DNA from: Nymphaea colorata
Taxonomy: Eukaryota > Streptophyta > Magnoliopsida > Nymphaeales > Nymphaeaceae
Direction: 5' to 3'
Length of the DNA stretch: 64,000 nt
Assembly (NCBI RefSeq): GCF_008831285.2
Contig: NC_045151.1
Coordinates: forward strand, 174,544 to 238,543
Notes under the pieces: generated by a model
Told to the model about the DNA's origin: nothing
The model's input: only the letters and a program-made list of their open reading frames with translations
Databases searched by the model: none
Part shown: piece by piece, positions 12,589-23,255 of the stretch
Layout of the letters: the number at the start of each line of letters is the position of its first letter
How positions within the stretch are numbered: position 1 is the first letter of the stretch
Position numbers and translations under genes: made by a program

Positions 12589-13514
12589 TAAGCCTGGGCA
12601 CCGGGTCGGGCCACTGCCTCGTACCCGGCCCGACTCGGGCCCTGTCCTGGGCCTTGAAAAAATGAATTTTGGGCTTACTTATTTGGGCCTAGCCTGGCCG
12701 GGTAATTAACGGGCCGGGCTCAAGCCCACGACTGCAATTGTCGAGGCCCCGAAAAGCCCGACAATTTTTTTTTCAAAAATAAACTTTTATTGGTCTTAAG
12801 GGTTTTTTTCGCTCTTTTTTTCGATGTTCTTCTGAAGTCGACGTTGCAGGGAGCGCGGGCAGAGAGCGGTAGTGCCGGCGAGGAACTCGTCGTCGTGCAT
12901 AATCTAAGAAATCGGTAGAGACCCTTCACGGCAGCAAAGTCGCTTCTCTGCTGCTGTGAAGGAGTCTGCTGCCATGAAGGGTCTCCGTTAGGCCACCTTG
13001 AAGGGTCTCTACTGTTCTTAGAAAGCAGAGTTGCAGTCCCGGAGGAGGGGGCGCTGGGCGAGGAGCTCATTGTCGAGGAAGGGCCCGCCCAATTTCATGG
13101 TGCTTGCGATGAGGCGCTTGGAGGAGGAGTCTTCTTCATCCGACTTTCTCCTCCTTCACGGCAGCAGGAAAAGGGGGTTGAGGGAAAACCTTTCACGGCA
13201 ACAGCAAATGGGGGCTGAGGGAAAACCTTCCACGGCAACAGCAAATGGGGGCTGAGGGAAACCCTTCACGACGGCAAGAAAAAGTTAGGAAAAGGTTGAG
13301 ACTTGAGAGCGACCCTTCACGGCAGTAGCAATCGGGCTGGGCCGGGCCGAGCACTAGGCATAATCTCAAGCCCGAGGAGCGATACTTCATTGGCCCTACC
13401 CGGCCCGATTAGAAACGAGCCGGGTTTTAGGCTAGCCCGATAAACTTAATAGGCTTAGTTTTTGTTACCTTTCTCGGGCCGACTCAGCCCGGCCCGACCC
13501 GATGCCCAGCCCTA
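12589..13514. mobile_element. Non-autonomous hAT element, 926 bp, perfect 8-bp target duplication
   Basis: The ends are inverted repeats: TAAGCCTGGGCA and CGGGTCGGGCC on the left against TAGGGCTGGGCA and CGGGTCGGGCC (reverse complement) on the right. Identical 8-bp flanks GTTTTTTC lie at 12581-12588 and 13515-13522, the size expected for hAT insertion. It has no transposase. Inside are GC-rich sequence and ~40-bp tandem repeats. It sits in the intron of the decayed hAT transposase gene. Confidence 0.85.
13155..13275. repeat. ~40-bp tandem repeats inside the small hAT element
   Basis: Three units share GGGGGCTGAGGGAAAACC followed by TTCCACGGCAACAGCAAAT, with small differences. They account for short open frames here, which are not genes. 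Confidence 0.8.
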
Positions 13515-14885
13515 GTTTTTTCCATAGAACTTATCTCTTCTTCTATGGATGTTTTTCGTCGTTCTTCATCTTTATCTCTTCTTCTATGGATTTGCTGATT
13601 TGGGGGTTTCTTTTTCTGCTACTGTTTTGCAGATTTGAGTGTGTGTTTTGTGTATATGGATGATGTTTTCGTGTGATCTACTATTGTATGTGATCTACGG
13701 TTTTGCCGATTTCGGTTTTGGATTTGTTGATTTCATCATCTGAAGTATTTGTTGATCTACTGCTTTATGCTAAATCGACATCTACATATATCTGCTACAT
13801 CTATTGTTTTATGATAAATCTGCAATCTGCATATTCATTTTCTTTGTGATAACTGATAAGTCAGCATGTTTGTCTACATCTATTGTTTTACTTTTATGAT
13901 AAGTCTGCATGTTTGTAATTTGTTGTATACTTATATTGTTTTATTCCTTTAAATTTATGTTCATTATACGTTTTTCGTATCTTTTTTTATTTTTAATGTA
14001 GCAGAGGGAACAAAGGAAAAGGAGTCTCTATACCTATACCTACACCTACAAGTTCAAGTTATGCATCTGGATCAGCTGCATCTGTTGCATAGGAAGACCG
14101 ACGACCATTATAGTCATACGTGAAAATGAAAGGCAAACCTCCAGGAGGTGGTGGAAATGTTAATTTTATTTGTTCTTTATGTGGGGTAGAGTTCATTGGA
14201 TCATGTACAAGAGTGAAAGTGCATCTGTTAAAAATCAGTAGACAAGGAATTCAAGGATGTAAGAAAATCAGTAAGGAGAGTTTGAATCAGTTGAAGAAAG
14301 AACAAGAAGCCTTTGAAAAAAAGAAAGGCACGACATCATCTGGTTATATTGACATTTCTTCAATTTTAAACAATGATGTTAAGGATGGTCTGAAGAAAAA
14401 AAAAGTTCTTGATGTTACTCTGAATAAAAAATCAATTAAGGAGTCATTAAGTTTATAAGGATGGCAAGAATTAGATCTATAAGTGGCACAGTTTTTTTTA
14501 TGCTAACTGTATATCATTTAATGTAGCTAGAAGTTCATATTGGAGAGATTTAGTTACATGTATTGCAAATAGTAACTTGTCTAGGTATGTTCCTCCTAGT
14601 TCTGCAAGGCTTTGCATTGTACTACTAGAACAACAAAAGACTCGAATGAACAAACTGTTAGAGTATGAAACGGTAACTTGAGGGCAACACGGAGTTTCTA
14701 TTGTTTCTGATGGTTGGACAGATTTGCAAAGGTGCCCTCTCATTAATTTCATTGCAACTTCAGCAAATGGACCAATTTTCTTAAAAGCAATAGATGCATC
14801 TGCTGAATACAAAAGTGCTGAATATTTGAAATGATTGTTTATAGAAATAATTGAAGAAGTGGGGAAAGAAAATGCATCAATAATA

Positions 14886-15735
14886 TTCTACCTTAGTGGT
14901 GGATACTGCAACGATCTTCTGGAATTTAGATACCCAACTAGCACATGTTTCACCGAAAGTGTAGGCATATCCAGTGGTACTCCTTCTATTGTCAATGTCA
15001 CCTCCTAAATCTACATCCACAAGTCTTATAAAGATAAATCATTCTTTCTGAAACAAAGTGACAGCCCTGAAGTTCCCTTTAAATATCTCAAGATCAACTT
15101 AACAGCTTCCATATGCTTTCCACCCGGATTGGACATGTATCTACTCATTTCTGCCACTTTATGTGCTGTGTTTAGCCTAGTGCAAACCGTAGCAGACTTC
15201 CTATAAGGGATCGTGGACATAGCTTCATGATCTTCTTGTGTCTTGGGTGATAAGTCCTTTGAAATTTTAAAATGACATGACAAGGGAGTGGTGACAGCTT
15301 TTTCATCTTGCATTTTGAACATGTACAAGATTTTCTCAATATAAGTTTCTTGAGATAATTTTAAAGTACTTGTCTTTATGTCTCTCATTATTCTTATTCC
15401 AAGAATTTGTTTTGCAGCACATAAGTCCTTCATTGCAAATTCCTTTGATAAATGTTGTTTTAACATACTGATCTCATGCAGATTAGAACATGCAACAATC
15501 ATATCATCCACATACAAGAGCAAAATAATATAGGAACTATCAAGTCTCTTAAAGTAACAACAATGATTCATATCACATCTCTTTAACTCATTTCTTTTCG
15601 TGAAGCTATCAAACTTATTATATCACTGCCTTGGTGCATGTTTTAACCCATATAGGCTCTTTTCCAATTTGCATACAAGACTTTCTTGTTTAGATACCTG
15701 AAAGTCTTATGGTTGCATCGTCTTCCTCCATCATC
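14886..15735 (-). pseudogene. Copia pol fragment (reverse transcriptase to RNase H)
   Basis: On the minus strand the sequence reads QP.DFQVSKQESLVCKLEKS, SLYGLKHAPRQ, the RT active-site box LLYVDDMIVAC, ILRYLKGTSGLSLCF, and the RNase H stretch LVDVDLGGDIDNRRSTTGYA, ending near VAVSTTKVEY. It is close to the pol of the element at 22909-27450. Stops replace the Q/W positions (for example after APRQ) and frames shift near 15020, so it is dead. No LTR is present on either side. Its 5' side gives way to the tandem array at about 15736 and its 3' side abuts the hAT remnant. Confidence 0.85.
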
Positions 15736-16545
15736 ATAAATATTTTTGAGTGTCATTTTAATGTGAATAAACCCATCATCATAAATTTTGGAAGCACTCC
15801 CTTGCCCAAAGAACATCATCTTCAATTTCATTGCCACTGATAACTATAGCGAGAAGGCCGAGCTCCACTACCTAGGTGGGGAAACATGGAGATAGTTGTG
15901 TGGCAAAGTTCATGCTTCTAGCTATCAGCACCAGTGACAATAAAATGGAAGACGACGTTGTCCGAGCAAAGGAGTGCTTAACAATAGAGGTGATCTCGAC
16001 CATGGAATAGTAATAGTGATATCAGCGAGTGTCATTGCGATGTGTATCAACCCATCTTCATAGATATCACCAAGAATCCCCTGCCTGGATAACGTTGCCT
16101 TCCATTTCATCGCCACCTATGACTATAGCGAGAAAGCCGAGCTCCATTGCCTAAGTGGGAAAATGTGAGCAACAAAGGTTGTCATTCTCGTTGTCATCTT
16201 CGGTGACAATGAAATGGAAGGCGATGTTGTCCGGACAAAGAAGTGGACAATGGAGAAGATCTAAATCATGGATCTGCGATGGTGATGATGTTGTTGAGTG
16301 TCATTGCAATGTGAATCAACCCATCATCATAGATATTTTTGCGAGCACTCCCTTGCCTGGAGAACATCATCTTCCATTTCATTGCCACTAATGACTGCCG
16401 AGAAAGCCGAGCTCCACCACCTAGGTGGGGAAACATGGAGATAGTTGTGTGGCAAAATTCGTGCTTCTCACTATCAGCATCGGTGTCACTAAAATGGAAG
16501 ATGACGTTGTTCGAGCAAGGGATTGCTTGACAATAAAAACGGGAA
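15736..16545. repeat. Three tandem ~270-280-bp units, each containing an inverted repeat
   Basis: Units begin near 15750, 16029 and 16298 with GTGTCATT..AATGTG.ATCAACCCATC. Each carries one arm reading like TGGAGAACATCATCTTCCAT and, further on, a second arm with ATGGAAGATGACGTTGTTCG, which are inverted copies of each other, so every unit can fold into a stem. The third unit ends at about 16545. There is no coding content. Confidence 0.7.
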
Positions 16546-19500
16546 GTTACCTAAATCTCCTCTAAAAACAGGAAGTTTTGGAACTCAAAAAATTTGCTTT
16601 TACAAAGATTAGTTAAGGGAAAGCTCAACAGGAGTCTCTATTTTGAGGAATTCAGAATCCAGTAGTTGGTTTGTATTTTGCTTCTTGCTGGGTATTTTTT
16701 ACATATTTGGTTGCTTTGTTTTGACCATTTTTTAGGTCATACTATGCTCTTTGCTTCTTATGAAGCTATCCTTGGGTAAGTTCAGCTTCTTGTTATTTCA
16801 TTTCCTTTCTACTCATTATCATGTTCCACTTGTGTTTTTGTTTCCTGAGATTTGACTTGATACTTACCTTTGTTCTGTGGATCCAACATGGTGTGCAATG
16901 TCTCTCCAGGTGACATTTCATGGAACACTATGTTGTACGTGGTTCAACGAAAATAATATTCTGCCAATTAAGGCTAGGTCACTACTTAAGCTGGTGTTAG
17001 TGTGGTAAAAGAACTGAAATTCTCTCAGGTATTAGTTTGATAAGGGACCTAAAATGCTCTCAAGTAAAACCAATTTTGAGTTCATTAATTTGCATTGATC
17101 TTTACAAACGTACCCAATGATCAGTAGGTCAACTATACTTAATTTAGTTAATTTCTGTAATCTAATTAGTTAGGTGAATGACTTTCTTCTTTGTTAATTC
17201 TTAAAAGGTAAGGGACCCTTATATTTATTCACGTAGTTATTTTCTTTTTCAGGTCAATTTTTATAAAGGAAAATACTAAAACTTTATTGATTTAACAATC
17301 ATTTTGATAAAAAATGCTCTTATCGACTTTTAATGGATATTAGAAAAACTTGTGTTTTTTAACTATATTGAAAATGTAGGTGTCTTTTGAATATCTGCTT
17401 TTTCTGTTTTTGAAACTATATGACAAGGTTTTAAGGCAGTCCAGTGATAGGCCCCATCCGAACATACCTTATTATTTAATTGGCTCAAGAGCTAAGAGGA
17501 CATAAGATTATTATAGCAATTGGGAAGGACATACAACATGAAATGTGCAAAGCAGCTCTCTCTGTCTCCCCCACACTCGTACTTAAATTCAAACTCAATT
17601 GATCGTAAATCATTCATATTGGATCATCAAACCATTCATGTAAGACACACACAAGCATCTGCAGTTGGCTTTCAATGATTTTTTTTGGTTTTTTGTTGTA
17701 GCGAAGGTAGGATATTTTTGGCTAAAGGGCACTTGAGTCATGTTTGGTGTGCGCACACCACATAATTTATTGAATTTCATAGTGTAGTTTTCTTTTGAGA
17801 AAATCCTATATTGTCCAAGAATTTTTGACCACCGAGAACAGACCAAGATGCTGTTCAAAGCTATTGGCCTGACAGCCCCTAGTTGGGGTCCAAGATCCTC
17901 GTCAGCCAAAGGTAATTTACCCAGCAGTTTTTACCTTTTTTCTTTTACTAACATTCAATCACTAGTTTAAACTAGTTGAGAAGCTGAGATGAGTCTTGAC
18001 ATCGTTTTTGCATAATCAGGATAAAATTGATGTTTTCCAATTTATGTGAAAAAATGCACTTTAAAACCTCTTTAGTTTTGAGACTGCCTTTTTTGAGGAA
18101 AATTTAGTATAGACTGCCTTTTTTGAACATGGTCTCAGATGTGAGACTTAGGTTTTTTATTTTTTTAAAAAATACTTTGTGAGTTTTACTGACCAATGTT
18201 GTTACTTAGAGCCAGCTTAAATGAACGTTACTGACGTTTTTTGTTAATGCTTCGTTTAACTCGAGAAGATAATTGGCATGAATGGGCCTCCATAAGCTGA
18301 TTCAAATTGACTTTGGCAGTAACCAGTTCCATTCAATGGAAAATTAAGGAATGCCATATGTTGTTTTACTTAAGCTGTTTATCCATATTTTGAGAAAAAT
18401 GCATGGCATTGTTTGATTGGTGCAGCCTTTCTTTATTCATTTGCTAACGAATTCTTGAATCCTCAGTTGAGAAGTAGGGGGATCTAGTAACGTCGTGTCT
18501 TGGCCTCTTCAGAATGGGAATGAACACCGCCAATCTTTCATACGTTGCTCACAGGTACCTTTCTATCTCTACTTTCTACAGAAAGTCAGAAACTATCCCA
18601 CAGTATCAAACCTTCCTTTTTTTTGTCTAGGTTTGGTAAATTATGAACTTTAGGTAGCTTTGAATTTTGAAACTATTTTGAAGATAATCAAAAGTGATAT
18701 GAATGAATAGGTTGTGGTCTGTAAACGAAAGGGATCAGATCAACTCTAGCTTTGTTTTGGTATTGCCTTTGGAAAGTTCTAATAATACTACTACTTGTCG
18801 TGAAGGGGCAGTAAGTAACTCACCAATTTCAGTGCCCAAAATAAAACATTAAATAAGTAATAAAACATTAATTTTCCTGTTAAATGAAAGCATAGGATCC
18901 TTCTAAACCTTGTTTGAAGGATCCTTGTCCACAACACATTTATGCTTTTAGTACGGGGGAAGTTCCGATCAGAAGGCAACATTCTGCCCGACCCTACTAT
19001 ATGGTGGTTGGAGTTCACTTTGGCTCTCCTTCGTGAGTCAAGCCCGTCAAATATTTCGTTCATAAGAGATAATTATTGGTCAGCTCGTCGAGTCCCCATC
19101 ACAAAACCTGAATGAATGTCGTTTATGCAAGTGGGGTCTTGAACTTGTGCAAATCTAAGAACAATTTGTCTTGCTTCAAGGCCTACGAACAGAACCCTGA
19201 AGCACCTTCCAAGGATGTGACAGATCTATACTACATCTAAGTATCTCATATATGCAGTTAAACCATTGTCAAACCATTGTCACATAAAATGCATTATTTT
19301 TAAGAGTTTTTTATTTTTTAAAATTTGCGAAGATTTCTGAAGGTTTTCATAAAAAAACAACTTTGCAGTATTATATGAGATGAAAAACACGCTCTTTAAA
19401 TCTCGTAAATAATATTTGTGGGAATGAGTTAATTTGCGATTTGTGAGGTGCATCTTTGCCTCGGAGAGTTGCAGCTTATTTCCTCAAAGTGGCCAAAATA

Positions 19501-20250
19501 TGATAAAAGTCATGTTGGGTTAGGGCTCCCATTTTTTCCCCAACCGTGGTTAATAGCACCGAGTATTTTTGGATGTGCCAAATTTCTTAAATAAGAGCTG
19601 CTTGTTATAATGCTTTATTCTGATTTTGTCTTACTATTGCGGTTCTATAAATGAATCTGTATTTTCTTGATAATGTTTTGGTCGTGTGACAAAGTACATG
19701 TTGTGTGCAAGGGCATGTTTGATTACCAATTATCTTAAAGTCTCAAACTTTTAGGTCGCAAAAGATTGATGGTGGTGCATCAAGCTAAAGATCTTAGGTT
19801 AAACTTGATTATTTTATATTGGCAAACCTGATGTGGGATAGAAGAATTTGAATATGAACTTTTTGAATATGAACTTTAATTAAGGTAATTGAGATTAGCC
19901 GACTGCTGGATATAACCAAACGCCCAAACAATTAAGAACCATCGCTTTACCCGGGTTTTCCACAACATCTGACTATTAATATTGTGTTTGACGAAGTGCC
20001 CGTGTATTATGAAAAAGTGAGTTGTAGAAAAAGCCCGTCTTTTTGGGTCTTCTGAACTTATGCATGATCTATCCCTCATATGTTGTGGCTTTGGTATTTT
20101 GTTTATTTTAGCACAATGATGTTAGTATCTTTTACACATAGTCCCTAAATCAGATTTAATTGGGTCAGCATGCAATTTCTTGGACACGAATAAATCGGAA
20201 ATTTTTATGTTAGACATAAATTATGTTAAAAAGCTAAACCGATTTTGGCG
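16546..20250. other. Mostly non-coding stretch with a few exon-like islands
   Basis: No complete gene was found. Three short islands look like plant exons on the plus strand. Near 16732-16772 a pyrimidine tract and AG precede GHTMLFASYEAILG and then a GTAAGTTC donor. Near 17818-17909 the frame reads FDHREQTKMLFKAIGL and TAPSWGPRSSSAK before GTAATTT. Near 18490-18555 a block ends at CACAG|GTACC. The islands do not clearly join in one frame, and I do not recognise the protein. The rest, including 18560-20250, shows nothing I can support. Confidence 0.3.
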
Positions 20251-20261
20251 TCTATATAAGG

Positions 20262-20263
20262 TC

Positions 20264-20310
<47 letters not shown>

Positions 20311-20438
20311 GCTAATGGTGAATTGTCCAAGCAACTTGGACAATGTTTGAGACTAGCTTTCGTGAAATATATATATATATATAAGCTAATGGTGAATCGT
20401 CCAACCAACTTTGACAATGTTTCAGACTAGCTTTGGTG

Positions 20439-20469
<31 letters not shown>

Positions 20470-20510
20470 AGCCAATGGTAAGTCGTCCAAGCAACTTTTA
20501 CGATGTTTCG
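20262..20510. repeat. Tandem ~85-100-bp units separated by (AT)n runs
   Basis: Three units share AAGC.AATGGTGAAT.GTCCAA.CAACTT and GATGTTTC..A.TAGCTTT, each followed by ATATAT runs of different length (20268-20305, 20369-20383, 20440-20466). Confidence 0.8.
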
Positions 20511-21000
20511 AAAGTAGCTTTTGTATTTTATTGATCCAACCGATTAAGGTTTCTTTTTATTTTCATGACAAATGAGCCAGCGACCTTTCGAAAAATGTTG
20601 CTCATGTCACTTCCTTGAGAATTACGCGAGACAACGGGACTTCCACAGAAATTTTCGTGCTTAACTTACTTTTTGAGGTTAATCACCCGACTTTACCTGC
20701 CAATGATAAAGGTGCGTACAGACGTCTCGGGCAAGATTAAAGCGCACACTGTAGGGATACCGAAACTGGTGGTCCAGATAAACCCAACACTCTTCGAGCT
20801 AGACCTAAACCGCCCCGTCATTCAGATGGACGGTGACGTAGACATGTCACTTGCATTTGTCTGTATTACATTAACTGAAATAACAGTTCTAATAAAATCG
20901 ATCATAAAAAAGTAGTCATGCTAAAAGCGAAAAACTGGTTGAGAAAGCAAAAGAAAGTAGGCTGTATTCCAACGAGAAGCTTCCTCCGCCGCCACTGGCC
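20511..21000. other. Stretch without recognisable gene
   Basis: An 80-codon open frame at 20673-20915 has no recognisable domain and no clear promoter. I treat it as non-coding. Confidence 0.3.
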
Positions 21001-21216
21001 ATGACCAACGACGTGTGCTCCAGTGTGTTTGGTTGTCCAAGAAGGAGGTGGTACACAGAGAGGTACTGGTTCGAATTTACGACGAAGGCGTCGATGTCTT
21101 CTTCGATCGTGAGGACGAGATCGGAACCTTCGAGTGCATGTCGAAGCATGGGCAGGGGCCAAGGCTGCTCGGCCATTTCCCCAACGGCCGGGTTGAGGAG
21201 TTCATTCATGCAAGGG
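21001..21216 (+). pseudogene. Choline kinase exon 1 fragment, second copy
   Basis: The frame reads [40 protein letters not shown] and [20 protein letters not shown] up to a donor-like AGG|GTGTGC. This is the same stretch as the choline kinase exon at 5693-6036, with several substitutions. AMTNDV just upstream is in another frame, so there is a frameshift near 21020. The first ~40 codons of the exon are missing. No later exon was found downstream. It is a partial, dead copy; its exon end at the same splice position argues for a DNA-level duplication rather than a processed copy. Confidence 0.75.
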
Positions 21217-21727
21217 TGTGCCATGATCTTCCTTTTGCAAATATCTTTCCCTGTTTGGAATCTGAAGTTTCTTTCTTTACTCTGTTCGTTAACTTCATGC
21301 CTATGGTGGCAGTTTCAAGTGTATCTTTCATTACCGGATTGTGGAAACAGATGGACCTCGACCACTGAAATCTTCGTTTCTTCTTCAAATCATGACTCGA
21401 AGGTCTGTAGGTTAAAAAAGGATGCAGAACTTCATTTGTGCTGTCACACATGAAAAATAATGGCGGTTAAAAAAGGAAAAAGGCAGGATGAATTAGTCAA
21501 CTTTTGTCTTAGACTAAACGCTCCAAAGCTCTAACTTTTTTAATGATCAGCAAAAAACCAAAACAAGAGTTGTAATCGTCTGTCAAATCGTACCTTAAAA
21601 TGCTTAGTGCCTCCAGCTTTCCGTTTAAATATCCCCGCCCAAGTCTCTCCTACAAATACTCTGCTTCGCATTCCTCTCGCCAGTCGCCCCCATCCTGCAG
21701 AAACAGACGGGAAGATCAACACAAAGG

Positions 21728-22108
21728 ATGAAGGGGACGAAGCGCCTCTACAATCTCGTCGTTCTTGCCTTCAGAAGAATGAGGAAGAGCATGAAAAGAA
21801 GTCCCACCAATCCTATTTTAAAAGCTGTGAAGAAGAAATTCCCCTGTATCGCCACCATCAGGCCAGGAGTCCACATCTCGCCCGAGTGCTCTAGTTCCCT
21901 GGACGCAATCGATCTCATCGACAACGGCGAGACGGTCGTAATGTCGAGCAACTACCCGTTGGAGGATGACGAGAACGACGGGGAGCAGGTGGACGAGAAG
22001 GCGGAGGAGTTCATGTCCACGTTATACGAGCGGCTGAGAGCAGAAGGGCGCATGACACTGTTGAAACTAGGAGATCGCAAACACTGTAAAGAGTCGTCAC
22101 CTCGCTGA
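21728..22108 (+). CDS. DUF761-like small protein, 126 aa
   Basis: A single open frame starts at ATG in an ACAAAGG context and ends at TGA. The protein is basic at the N terminus (MKGTKRLYNLVVLAFRRMRK), has a middle part with IATIRPGVHISPECSSSLDA, then an acidic stretch (EDDENDGEQ), and ends with VDEKAEEFMSTLYERLR. That last motif fits the C-terminal DUF761 domain of plant proteins whose biochemical role is not established. Length and single-exon form are usual for the family. A TTTAAATATCC motif about 100 bp upstream could serve as TATA box. No stop, frameshift or transposon interrupts it, and it is the only apparently intact host gene here. Confidence 0.6.
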   Translation: MKGTKRLYNLVVLAFRRMRKSMKRSPTNPILKAVKKKFPCIATIRPGVHISPECSSSLDAIDLIDNGETVVMSSNYPLEDDENDGEQVDEKAEEFMSTLYERLRAEGRMTLLKLGDRKHCKESSPR

Positions 22109-22272
22109 CTCTCTTGAAAGAGTCGACAACACTCAAAGAAGCTGTGAGAAAGACGGTGCTTAAATGTAAGGATTAAGGGTAATATATATATATATATATA
22201 TTTATAGAATTCGGTGGATTCATCTGCCATCGACTGTACTGACCTTGGTGTCTTGCACATGGTGAGTGTTCT

Positions 22273-22378
22273 GAGCAAGAGTTTAGTGAGTTAGTGTGCG
22301 CACTTCCTGAGCTGGAGTGTGTTTTGAGCAAGAGTTTAGTGAGTTAGTGTGCGCACTTCCTGAGCTGGAGTGTGAGAG
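22273..22378. repeat. 53-bp exact tandem duplication
   Basis: GAGCAAGAGTTTAGTGAGTT through GCTGGAGTGTG occurs at 22273 and again at 22326 with almost no difference, about 165 bp after the DUF761-like gene and possibly within its 3' untranslated region. Confidence 0.85.
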
Positions 22379-22908
22379 TTTCAGTGTAAGGACGTTTTGT
22401 ACTTGATTGATAGCTCACTAAATAAGCTTGAGGTGAGCTCTTGTAATTCACTTTTATAAGTTCCCAAATAATGTAAGTATGTTCATGTATGGTTTATCAG
22501 TCTTGCATTGTTGACCCCCAACTCCTTGTTGTTGACGATAATGGCAGTTAAGTTGGGTGGAACCCTTCTCAATCTAAAGTTCACCACCTTTCCCTTAACG
22601 TTTTCAAGTTGGGAGCATAAATTTCACATTCTTCAATTTTTCGGCCCTTGATGTTCTAGTTCACCATTCCAGTGAATACTGACCAGGAAATAGTGAATGC
22701 TGAACTAATTTATGTAGGTCAAGACTAACACAGCACCCTCCAAAATGTTCGACACTATTAAATAAGCAAAATAAGCCTTCTCTGCCTGCAGCCTCAAATG
22801 CTTCATCTAAGCCTTCTCTGCCAAGCCCTTGGGTTCAGTCTAGTCTCGATCATTACTGTGGGTGTTCTCTCCCAATGGTATTCGCCGTCGATGTTTCCTT
22901 GGCCTTTT
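22379..22908. other. Intergenic stretch up to the Copia element
   Basis: No coding block was recognised. The sequence directly before the element (CTTTT at 22904-22908) forms the left target-site flank. Confidence 0.4.
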
Positions 22909-23180
22909 TGTTAGAAGTAACAAGAAAGAAGACAACGATTTACGTGGTTCGGAGGAAAATCTCCTACATCCACGGTCACACAGATCTCTTGTATTCTCTC
23001 TTCTATGAAGACACACAGAACAGACACACTCAACGGCGGCCATCCTCAAAACATAAGGATTAGGGCAAACCCGCATTTGTACAAAATGACCCAACGGTGG
23101 CCATCCTCAAAACATAAGGATTAGAGCAAACCGGTATTGCAAATGAGTGTCTAGTATGGATCAACTTCCATACACCAACA
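22909..23180 (-). repeat. Copia 3' LTR (272 bp)
   Basis: It starts (minus strand) TGTTGGTGTATGGAAGTTG and ends ...CTAACA. Compared with the 5' LTR it lacks about 49 bp near its end, a deletion between two GTTAG copies, and carries an extra ~60-bp tandem duplication around CATCCTCAAAACATAAGGAT. The two LTRs therefore differ structurally, which means the insertion is not very recent. Confidence 0.9.
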
Positions 23181-23192
23181 ATCTCCCACTTG
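23181..23192 (-). promoter_or_regulatory. Polypurine tract of the Copia element
   Basis: On the minus strand AAGTGGGAGAT lies directly before the TGTTGG start of the 3' LTR, the expected plus-strand primer position. Confidence 0.85.
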
Positions 23193-23255
23193 GAATTTGA
23201 TCCATCCAAGTGCTAGTACATCACATACTCAACCTGTGCAACGTCTCCTCATCAA

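Larger units (their letters stand above)
12254..14885 (+). pseudogene. hAT transposon with BED finger and DUF659-type transposase, decayed
   Basis: Similarity to the retroelement stops at about 12254, where CACGG/CCGTGTCG-rich subterminal sequence begins. A non-coding first exon ends at GAGAG|GTAAGTGG (about 12551). The intron ends near 14003 at TGTAGCAG. The transposase then shows a BED-type zinc finger (KGKPPGGGGNVNF, C-SLC-GVEF, TRVKVHLLKI, about 14123-14260) and, further on, NCISFNVARSSYWRDLV and GVSIVSDGWTDLQRCPLI, typical of plant hAT transposases of the DUF659 group. Stops replace expected residues before the finger, after position 14455 and near 14678, so it cannot make the full protein. 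The C-terminal dimerisation domain and right end are missing: at about 14885 the sequence becomes a Copia fragment. Confidence 0.8.

Noticed and set aside
18885-18925. GGATCC...GGATCC small hairpin as a terminator or miRNA
   Set aside because: Stem of about 10 bp only, with no supporting context.
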